This document shows, in pieces, positions 1 through 5,487 of a DNA stretch of 12,540 nucleotides (within the stretch, counting starts at the first letter, position 1; each line of letters starts with the position of its first letter). The stretch is from Pseudomonadota bacterium (GTDB lineage Bacteria; Pseudomonadota; Alphaproteobacteria; Rhizobiales; Beijerinckiaceae). The notes beneath the pieces were generated by a model that was not told the origin of the DNA, made no database searches, and was given only the letters and a program-made list of their open reading frames with translations. The translations under genes were made by a program, and so were the position numbers. The DNA is taken from contig JAEWKL010000837.1 of the NCBI GenBank assembly GCA_023386115.1, positions 1 to 12,540 of the forward strand. The letters are read 5' to 3'.

Positions 1-80
1 CGAACCCGCCCCGACGCCCGTTCGGGCTGAGCCGGCGCCTCCGAACGAATCCGTCCGAAGGCGCGGCGGTATAAGGCGCA

Positions 81-761
81 TTGCGCGGGCAAGGCCGGCC
101 ACCCAATCGGCTCTGGATCTCACGAGGTGCCCGGCAACCCGCGGGCATAACCGAGCGATTTCTGCGCTTCCCACCACCCGGCCGATGCGAATGGCCTGCT
201 GCACCCCGAATAGCCCGCGCACCGCCCACGAAGCGAGAAGCCACAGCCCGCGCCGGCCGCGTGGAAAGCTCTCCGAAGCAACCGGATGGCCGCCCCGGTT
301 TCCGAAGCCGCATACTCCGGCCGCTCCATCTCGCGCGGGTGGCTGATCCGCCTCAGGGCACCGCCGTGTTCAAGCCCGCACACGGCCGGCTACGAGGTAC
401 GGCTGCCATCCCACCTACCGTTCTCGAATTGTCCCGCGGCCCCGCCAGCCTCTCCCCCGGCGTGCCGCCCTGTCCCGACCTCCGTCCCGACGAATGGGCT
501 GAGACGCACCGCCGCTGCCAGGAGTTCGTCGAGCGATGGGGCATGCAAGCGCACGCGGCCGGTTGGGACACGCTGCGGCTGATTGGCGTCGGGCCTCAGA
601 CCGGCACGCTCCGTGGCGATTTCTGCGGCATCCTGATCCCGTGCATGGTCGACGTGCACGAGGTCACGGCCGAGCGGATCAAGCTCGGGAAGTGGACGGC
701 GTACCGCGACGAGCCGGTGAAGATGCCGGGGCAGGTCGCGATCTGGGAATTCAAGCGATGA
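81..761 (+). CDS. Hypothetical protein; conserved-looking C-terminal half only
   Basis: Open frame of 226 codons. I do not recognise a named family. Residues 1 to about 110 are Pro/Arg/Ala-rich and look like translated non-coding GC-rich DNA. From about residue 114 (VLELSRGPASLSPG) the composition becomes protein-like: a PDEWAETHRRCQEFVERWG helix at about 136-154, then alternating hydrophobic strands (DTLRLIGV, DFCGILIP) and a C-terminal IWEFKR. The true start is therefore probably well downstream of the ATG at 81, possibly the TTG in the codon for Leu117. The C-terminal half resembles in style small accessory proteins of Methylobacterium genomes; that is memory-based inference. It converges on the 782-985 gene, with 20 bases between the stops. 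Reading is secure only for the last ~110 codons. Confidence 0.45.
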   Translation: MRGQGRPPNRLWISRGARQPAGITERFLRFPPPGRCEWPAAPRIARAPPTKREATARAGRVESSPKQPDGRPGFRSRILRPLHLARVADPPQGTAVFKPAHGRLRGTAAIPPTVLELSRGPASLSPGVPPCPDLRPDEWAETHRRCQEFVERWGMQAHAAGWDTLRLIGVGPQTGTLRGDFCGILIPCMVDVHEVTAERIKLGKWTAYRDEPVKMPGQVAIWEFKR

Positions 762-781
762 CCGGCGGCGCGGCGCTCACC

Positions 782-985
782 TCAACTGCCAATCGCGCCG
801 GCGACCCGCTCGATGTCGCCAATGGCGGACCGGATCTGTGCTGTTCGCTCCTGCAAGACCGCGACCTGGTCGCGCCCGGGTTCAGTATCCGTCCACCAGC
901 GGCCCCCATCGATTGTCTGGATCAATTGGCTGAGCCGTTTATGTTCGCGCTTCAGGCAGGCGATGAAATCCTCATTGCAACCCAT
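782..985 (-). CDS. Small helical hypothetical protein, 67 aa
   Basis: The frame stays open upstream to 1045, but the ATG at 985 is preferred because a strong ribosome binding site (GAGGGAGG, 5 bases from the ATG) lies just upstream. The product is charged and almost entirely helical: helix 1 at about 5-25 (DFIACLKREHKRLSQLIQTI), a GGRWW turn at 27-31, and helix 2 at about 36-64 (RDQVAVLQERTAQIRSAIGD). This suggests a helical hairpin or coiled coil. Function unknown. A frame on the opposite strand is also open here (from the ATG at 758 to 1243), but it is Pro/Arg-rich and has no good ribosome binding site, so this strand is preferred. Confidence 0.55.
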   Translation of the reverse strand: MGCNEDFIACLKREHKRLSQLIQTIDGGRWWTDTEPGRDQVAVLQERTAQIRSAIGDIERVAGAIGS

Positions 986-1597
986 CTCAGCCTCCCTCAA
1001 CAGGTCACCAACAGAGCAACGCGGCGGGACGCGAAACGGACCCACGATGCGGATGCAGCTCGCCCCGTACTGCTGACCCGTCGAAGCCGGTGGCGATCGA
1101 GATCAACGGACAAGCGCCCCGACGTCGCCGCGGCCGTCCTGGCGCACCACAGGTCGGCGGTGGAGCTGGCGGTGGAGGATGCGAGCCCGGCCCGGCGGCG
1201 GAACGCGGTGAAGACGGCGATCCTGCCGGCCACCATAGCGTGAGGCGGTGAGCGCTCAGCAGCCGATCGACACGGGGACAAAAGGCAGCTCGCCGATCCT
1301 ACTGTTGGACGATCATCATTAGTCACGGATTGGCAGAGGGACGTCGGGGCCTGAGTTTGGGGGCATGCCGGCGCGTTCATCCGCAGATGGTCGCACCATG
1401 GTATGTCGGGCGGTGGACGTACCAGTTGGTGATCAAGCCGCCAGCGTGCCCGAGCATCGCCCCAATGGTTCTAGATGTTCGGTCTTCGCAAAGGGCTGAA
1501 CTCAAGTTCAATCCACATTAGGTCGTGGCGACGACGTCACCGATGCAGGTCGTCGCCTCGAACCTTAGCCGAGTCCCCCGCTCGCCAATGCGATGGC
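986..1597. other. Stretch without a convincing gene
   Basis: No frame on either strand looks protein-like throughout. A plus-strand tail ending at 1243 (VAAAVLAHHRSAVELAVEDA, then basic residues) is somewhat helical and could be the end of a decayed gene, but it has no start with a ribosome binding site. A 24-codon frame with GTG at 1248 and stop at 1322 follows TGAGGCG; it is too short to judge. Composition falls slightly towards 1300-1520. I see no clear repeat, tRNA or terminator. Confidence 0.4.
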
Positions 1598-2086
1598 CTA
1601 GCGTCGGGCCGAGCGGGCCGGGTGCCTCTTGCGGTGGTTGCGGCGAACCTGACCCAGGGGCTCGTTGGCCGCAACCACCGTCACCCTAACGGGCGCTGAG
1701 ATGACGTTCGGCGTGAAGAGCCTGTGGTCGGTGTCGCCGAGCACGAGCTGGAGCGTGTGGGGCCCGGAGGGCAGGTTGAGATCCGTCTCGGTCTGGCCGG
1801 CGCCGAAGTGCAGATGCTTCTTGTCCGAGGGAATGGGCTCCTTCGGATCGAGCGGCTCGCCGGGGTCGACGAGCAGGTGATGGTGCCCCAGGTTCTTGGT
1901 CGCGTCGCCGGCATGGGTGACGCCCATGCCCTTCAATCCGAAGCGGACCGTGAATGGGCTGCGGACCCGGGCCCCATCGCGGGGCGAGATGATGTAGGCC
2001 TTCGCGTCGGAGGGCGCCTCGGTTGCGCGGGCAGCCGCTGGGACAATCAGGACCGCGACGGACACCAGCAGAACCAAGCGGGTCAT
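1598..2086 (-). CDS. Secreted DUF4399 domain protein
   Basis: 162 codons. Residues 1-21 are a Sec signal peptide (MTRLVLLVSVAVLIVPAAARA), so the product should be periplasmic. The rest matches the DUF4399 family pattern: YIISPRDGARVRSPFTVRFG at 31-50, GMGVTHAG at 53-60, NLGHHHLLVD at 66-74 and KKHLHFGAGQTETDLNLPSG at 89-108. The His-rich LGHHHLLVD motif plus HLHFG is characteristic of the family; metal binding is plausible but not proven. The C-terminal tail (RRNHRKRHPARSARR) is strongly basic and goes beyond the domain. The ATG at 2086 has AGGGGAGG just upstream. It lies 13 bases after the cyclase/FGE-like gene stop, so the two are almost certainly co-transcribed, and both have periplasmic parts. 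Confidence 0.85.
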   Translation of the reverse strand: MTRLVLLVSVAVLIVPAAARATEAPSDAKAYIISPRDGARVRSPFTVRFGLKGMGVTHAGDATKNLGHHHLLVDPGEPLDPKEPIPSDKKHLHFGAGQTETDLNLPSGPHTLQLVLGDTDHRLFTPNVISAPVRVTVVAANEPLGQVRRNHRKRHPARSARR

Positions 2087-2099
2087 TGATGCCTCCCCC

Positions 2100-3653
2100 T
2101 CAGTCGGACAAAGCCACGCGGAACCCGTGCGTGAAGTAGCGCACACCGCTGTCGTAATAGGCGCGGCTCGCAACCCGCACGTCGTCTGGATCGCTCCGCC
2201 ACGATCCGCCGCGCAGCACGCGCTCCCGGCATCGCGGCGCGTCCCAGGCAGCCCCGGTTCGCGGCGCGCCGTGGTAGGTCGCGTGCCAGCAATCGGCGAC
2301 CCATTCCTGGACCGTGCCGCCCATGTCGTAGAGCCCGAACGGGTTGCTGCCGAACGACCCGACCCTGGCGGGCGTCGCCAGCGAACGCGAGGCGCCGCAG
2401 GTCCGGCAATTCGCCGCCGCCGGGCTGAAGCGAGGGCCCCACCAATAGGCGGTCGTCGTGCCACCCCTGGCGGCGTATTCCCATTCGGCCTCGCTCGCCA
2501 GGCGGTACGGCTTCGCGGTGAGCTGGGCGAGCCAAGCCGCGAAGTCGCGGGCGTCGTCCCAGCTCACATTGTATGCCGGGACCTCGTCATTCCCCTCGGG
2601 ATTGATCCTGCAAGCCTTCGCGGCCACGCAGCCGCGCCATTCGCCGAGCGTGACCGGGTAGCGCCCGATCGCGAAGGCAGCGACGCGCACCTCGTGAATC
2701 GGCTTCTCTGTCTCATCCTCGTTGCTGCCCATAGCGAAGCTGCCGCCCGGAAGCTTCGCCATCCTCGGACATCCGGCGCAATCTCGGAACGTGCCGGCGG
2801 AGTCCTCGCGCCGCCCGACATCCGGCGAGGAAGGCGAGGGCGGTGGCGGCGCTGCGACGGCGAGCCGGCTCGGTGCGGGCGCACTCGGCGCCCTCTCGGG
2901 CTCTGGAGCGGGAGGCGGAGCCGCCGGGGCCGGCACCGGTGCGACAGGAGCCTGGCCCGCCGCGAGCGCGGTCGTTGCCGGTGGGGGCTCGCCATAGTGC
3001 GAGGCGAGGTGGAGGCCGGCCACGAAGGCAGTACCGCACAACGCAAGGATGCAGGCGGCGATCCATGCTAGGCCTCTGCTCCGGCTGGCCTTCGCCAGGG
3101 AGGCCGGATCGGGCAGCACCTTGTAGATGCGCACCGGATCGGTGATGTTCTTCAGCTTCTCGTCGCCGAGCGACTGGTAGCCGCAGACCAGCTTGTTCTT
3201 CACCTGCTCGTAGACGCCTCCAGAGATATCGACGCCTCCAGGGTCCGCGACCGCCTGTAGCCGCGCCGCGATGTTGACCCCGTCGCCGAAGACGTCGTCA
3301 GAATCCTCGATGACGTCGCCGAGATTGATCCCGATCCTGTACTGGATCCAGTTCGTCTTCGGAACCGCCATGTTGCGGGCCGAGATGTTCTGCTGGATGA
3401 CAATGGCGCAACGCGTCGCCTCCAGCGGACTGTCGAATATGGCGAGAAAGCCGTCGCCCATGTGCTTGACGATGCGGCCGCTATGCTCCGCCACGGCTGG
3501 CTCGATGATCTCGCGGCGATAACGGGAGACGCGCGCATGGGTGCCCTCCTCGTCGGCAGCCATGTGCCGACTGTAGCCGGCGATGTCGGCGCTCATGATG
3601 GCGGCCAGTCGCCGCGCGCCGCTCGTGACGTGAGAAGACGACTCCCCGCGCAT
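2100..3653 (-). CDS. Class III adenylate cyclase fused through a membrane helix to an FGE-like (SUMF1/EgtB/PvdO) domain
   Basis: 517 codons; ATG at 3653 with GAGGAG 8 bases upstream. Residues 13-180 are a class III nucleotide cyclase domain: metal-binding Asp in SADIAGYS (D23) and HMGDGF (D67), K63 in the purine-reading position, and the DVFGDGVNIAARL segment (120-132) with transition-state Asn127 and Arg131. All expected catalytic positions are present, and Lys/Asp favour ATP, giving cAMP. Residues about 195-217 form one membrane helix. Residues 222-280 are a Pro/Ala-rich linker. Residues 288-517 are a formylglycine-generating-enzyme-type domain (FRDCAGCPRM, LPGGSFAMGS, YPVTLGEW, YRLASEAEWEYAARGG, NPFGLYDMGGTVQEWV, RVLRGGSW, THGFRVA). 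With the cyclase inside, this domain should be periplasmic. True FGE has two catalytic Cys after GGS[WY]; here Ser487 and Val492 occupy those positions, so formylglycine formation is unlikely. A ligand-sensing or structural role for the outer domain is my inference. First gene of an operon with the DUF4399 protein. Confidence 0.9.
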   Translation of the reverse strand: MRGESSSHVTSGARRLAAIMSADIAGYSRHMAADEEGTHARVSRYRREIIEPAVAEHSGRIVKHMGDGFLAIFDSPLEATRCAIVIQQNISARNMAVPKTNWIQYRIGINLGDVIEDSDDVFGDGVNIAARLQAVADPGGVDISGGVYEQVKNKLVCGYQSLGDEKLKNITDPVRIYKVLPDPASLAKASRSRGLAWIAACILALCGTAFVAGLHLASHYGEPPPATTALAAGQAPVAPVPAPAAPPPAPEPERAPSAPAPSRLAVAAPPPPSPSSPDVGRREDSAGTFRDCAGCPRMAKLPGGSFAMGSNEDETEKPIHEVRVAAFAIGRYPVTLGEWRGCVAAKACRINPEGNDEVPAYNVSWDDARDFAAWLAQLTAKPYRLASEAEWEYAARGGTTTAYWWGPRFSPAAANCRTCGASRSLATPARVGSFGSNPFGLYDMGGTVQEWVADCWHATYHGAPRTGAAWDAPRCRERVLRGGSWRSDPDDVRVASRAYYDSGVRYFTHGFRVALSD

Positions 3654-3918
3654 TGCAGCGACTCCTCGCGAGAGTGAGCCAAAGATAGAGCGGGGCCCAA
3701 CGGCAGTCCAGCGCGTCAGCGCGAGCCCTTTAGCAATGGGCCTGGGACAAACAATCTAGTGCTGCATCCGAGATCGCCGGCCGTCGGGGCGAACGAGTGC
3801 CGGAAGGTGCGCCACATCGCGCCTCACTATGGCTAGATGATCCACGCCGGCCTATTACACAGGGTGGGCGCACCGGCTGGCCGGTTGGGCACAGCCCTTC
3901 AAGAGGATCAGCGGCACG
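3654..3918. promoter_or_regulatory. Divergent intergenic region
   Basis: This 265-base gap separates the minus-strand cyclase operon from the plus-strand small-gene run, so it should hold promoters for both directions. A TATCTT-like -10 lies on the minus strand at about 3683-3688, but I cannot place a convincing -35 for it. No clear operator or hairpin seen. Confidence 0.3.
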
Positions 3919-4161
3919 ATGCCGATCAAAGCGCTCAACGACGGCAAGAAGCTCTCGTCGGACTTCAACGAGGGCGACGACGCCGTCATCGACGCGGTGC
4001 TCGGCGCGCTCCAGGCCGGCGAGATCCCCCTCGACCTAGCCAGGGCCTACCTCATCCATCCGGTTGCGATGATGCACACGAGCGGGGCGCAGGCAGTGGC
4101 CGACTGCTTCGAGCGAATCCTGTCGCAGAAGCCGAAGATCAACTGGACCCCAGGCGCTTAA
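3919..4161 (+). CDS. Small conserved-looking hypothetical protein, 80 aa
   Basis: Product begins MPIKALNDGKKLSSDFNEGD and ends KPKINWTPGA. No family recognised. It is globular-looking with good hydrophobic periodicity: a helix at about 21-33 (DAVIDAVLGALQAG), a second at 37-48 (LDLARAYLIHP), and a third at about 55-69 (SGAQAVADCFERILSQ). An AGAGGA stretch lies 11 bases before the ATG, a longer spacing than ideal. The stop is one base before the next gene's TTG start, so the two are likely translated as a coupled pair. Overlapping frames on the same strand are Arg/Pro-rich shadows. Confidence 0.7.
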   Translation: MPIKALNDGKKLSSDFNEGDDAVIDAVLGALQAGEIPLDLARAYLIHPVAMMHTSGAQAVADCFERILSQKPKINWTPGA

Positions 4162-4162
4162 G

Positions 4163-4438
4163 TTGGATACGGCAGACAAACCAAGCAGCATCGCCGAGGT
4201 AGTTCGGCTCGCTGACCTTTTGGCTGAGCGTGTGCTCGCAGAAGGGCTGGGAAGCGGATCAACCCCCATCGCCCACATTCGTGCCCTGGTGGATGCAGCC
4301 ATGCTGCTGGAGGACTATGGGCAGGAGATGCCGCCCTCCCTTGAGAAGATGATCCGGGAGGTTCGTGAGGCGATGGGGACGGCGGTGCAGATCAATGGCC
4401 AGAAGGAAGATGGCACCGGGGGCGATCGTCCCGCCTGA
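4163..4438 (+). CDS. Small helical hypothetical protein with TTG start, 91 aa
   Basis: The frame is 91 codons from the TTG at 4163, one base after the stop of the preceding gene. No ATG or GTG with a ribosome binding site occurs before the ATG inside AAMLLEDY, which would cut off a helical region that looks genuine. Helices are predicted by eye at about 8-24 (SIAEVVRLADLLAERVLAEG), 36-53 (IAHIRALVDAAMLLEDYG) and 58-70 (PSLEKMIREVREAMG). The C-terminal 15 residues are polar and probably disordered. No family recognised. The tight spacing suggests that translation depends on ribosomes finishing the upstream gene and that the two products act together. Confidence 0.6.
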   Translation: MDTADKPSSIAEVVRLADLLAERVLAEGLGSGSTPIAHIRALVDAAMLLEDYGQEMPPSLEKMIREVREAMGTAVQINGQKEDGTGGDRPA

Positions 4439-4473
4439 CCGCTCTACATGCCATTTCCGGCCGGAGCATGGGC

Positions 4474-4668
4474 ATGTCGACCAGCGATCCCGATCCGACG
4501 AAATCAACCAGCGATCCCGCAGCTGAGGGTGCACGTGCCCGCCATCGGGGGAAGCCAAGGGACGCTTGTTCTTACCCGATTGATAGTAAGGAGCGAGAGG
4601 AGTGGATGGAGGGCTACGACGGCCGCGTGCGACACGCAGGGCCTGATCTGCCCAAGGATCCGACGTGA
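4474..4668 (+). CDS. RMF/CrpP-like small protein (ribosome modulation factor fold)
   Basis: 64 codons from the second of two in-frame ATGs. GGAG at 4463-4466 is 7 bases from the ATG at 4474 but only 1 base from the ATG at 4468, so 4474 is the likely start. Residues 1-20 are polar and disordered. Residues about 19-50 fit the RMF pattern G..A...G.....CPY......R..WL.G: Gly19-Ala20, Gly26, ACSYPIDSKEREEWMEGYDG with Cys32, Tyr34, Pro35, Arg41, Trp44 and Gly47. In E. coli RMF binds 70S ribosomes and drives dimer formation in stationary phase; other Rmf/CrpP-fold proteins have different or unknown roles. I infer a stress or stationary-phase ribosome-linked role, but only from this motif. Confidence 0.65.
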   Translation: MSTSDPDPTKSTSDPAAEGARARHRGKPRDACSYPIDSKEREEWMEGYDGRVRHAGPDLPKDPT

Positions 4669-4897
4669 TGCGGGCTTCATGGGCGCGCAGTTCGATTCTA
4701 ATCCGAAGCTCACGGCCGGAAGCGACCCCGGGGATGCGAGCATAGCACCTCAAGGCAAAGGGCCCACCACGACGCATCACGACGTTCACTGACCCGTTCG
4801 GCGGCTGGGGGAGCGACGAGGCATCTCGAACTGCCGCACTGCATGCGAGTTGGTGACTCGGAAGGCATTCATAATTGCTTGAAAACGGGAGAGCGCC
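4669..4897. other. Intergenic, no gene seen
   Basis: An ATG overlaps the preceding stop (4668-4670) but the frame ends after 25 codons with no protein-like pattern. The last 40 bases become AT-richer (CATTCATAATTGCTTGAAAA) and may hold the promoter of the following small gene; a CATAAT hexamer at about 4869-4874 is a possible -10, without a well-spaced -35. Confidence 0.25.
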
Positions 4898-5094
4898 ATG
4901 GCGGATGAGGAACTACCTGGGGATCAGGAGGGCAGCAGCCAGACGTGAGCAGGGGGTCGGAGGCGGCCGCCCAGTCCGGCAGCAAGAAACCTCAGCGCGA
5001 CACCCACAGACAGGGTGCGGATGCCCTTTCAGAGGCCGGACCAGCTCCTCCATCCGAAAAGGAGCAGGGAGTGGTACCCGATCCTAGCCGGTAA
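4898..5094 (+). pseudogene. Small acidic/disordered protein gene, split between two frames
   Basis: A well-placed ATG (4898; GGGAGAG upstream) opens a 16-codon acidic frame (MADEELPGDQEGSSQT) that stops at 4946-4948. A second frame starts at the overlapping GTG (4945-4947, GTGA arrangement) and runs 49 codons to 5094: VSRGSEAAAQSGSKKPQRDT, then further Gln/Pro/Glu-rich sequence ending VVPDPSR. Both parts have the same low-complexity, hydrophilic style. Restoring one base near 4930-4946 would give a single product of about 65 residues. Either a one-base deletion broke the gene, or two tiny proteins are translationally coupled. I favour a disrupted gene because the GTG lacks its own well-spaced ribosome binding site (GGAGGG is 12 bases away). 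Confidence 0.45.
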
Positions 5095-5124
5095 TCTTCC
5101 AACAGCGTTCTGGAGGCAAACACG

Positions 5125-5292
5125 ATGACGACCATCGACCCTGCCAAGCCGGGAGACAAGGCCGCGCCGGGCACGCCAGGCACTGGTGAGAACCTGTGCC
5201 GGAGTTGCAGCGGCACTGGCAAGATCAACGCTGAGCCTTGTCCGGAATGCGCGGGGACCGGGAAGGTGACAGAACCTATCGGCGGAGCCTGA
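5125..5292 (+). CDS. 55-aa protein with one DnaJ-type zinc-finger site
   Basis: ATG at 5125 with GGAGG 8 bases upstream. The N-terminal 22 residues are Pro/Gly/Lys-rich and disordered. Residues 25-47 hold two CxxCxGxG repeats: CRSCSGTG (Cys25, Cys28) and CPECAGTG (Cys39, Cys42). In DnaJ each zinc is held by two such repeats, so this protein has the ligands for exactly one zinc and nothing else. No J-domain or C-terminal DnaJ domain is present. Known small proteins with this fold include Bacillus anti-TRAP, which binds another protein; such a binding role is possible but unproven here. It sits in the run of small plus-strand genes, 30 bases after the split gene. Confidence 0.75.
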   Translation: MTTIDPAKPGDKAAPGTPGTGENLCRSCSGTGKINAEPCPECAGTGKVTEPIGGA

Positions 5293-5447
5293 AAGCCGCG
5301 TCGGTCGCCAACGCCTTGGATCACACAAACGTGGTTGGCAGGGTGAGTTACGAACGGGACCTAACACAACTCCTGAGAAAGACTGCCCGCGACCGTGGTT
5401 GAGACTGTGAGCAGCGTGTCGTGAGCGTGGTAGTGGGTCCACGTACT

Positions 5448-5477
5448 GCGCGCTGTCCGTCGGGACGGCCAGCGCGC
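5448..5477 (-). terminator. Strong hairpin after the chemoreceptor gene
   Basis: GCGCGCTG at 5448-5455 pairs with CAGCGCGC at 5470-5477, and CCGT/ACGG pair inside around a 4-base loop, with a single mismatched pair between the two stems. It begins 10 bases past the stop of the minus-strand chemoreceptor gene. No T-run follows in that direction, so it may aid Rho-dependent ending or protect the mRNA 3' end rather than act as a classical terminator. It also lies 155 bases past the plus-strand zinc-site gene. Confidence 0.5.
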
Positions 5478-5487
5478 CCGTAGCCGC

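Noticed and set aside
758..1243. Plus-strand frame whose ATG overlaps the stop of the 81-761 gene
   Set aside because: The overlap is suggestive of coupling, but the product is Pro/Arg/Ala-rich and lies over the better supported minus-strand gene at 782-985.
1365..1521. Overlapping short plus-strand frames, considered as a transposase remnant
   Set aside because: No DDE, HTH or other transposase motif and no inverted repeats were found.
2127..3071. Plus-strand open frame of 314 codons opposite the cyclase/FGE-like gene
   Set aside because: The Ala/Arg/Pro-rich translation mirrors the real gene on the other strand; no domain is seen.
5316..5402. Short frame ending SYERDLTQLLRKTARDRG
   Set aside because: Locally protein-like, but it only has TTG or GTG starts without a ribosome binding site and is under 30 codons.
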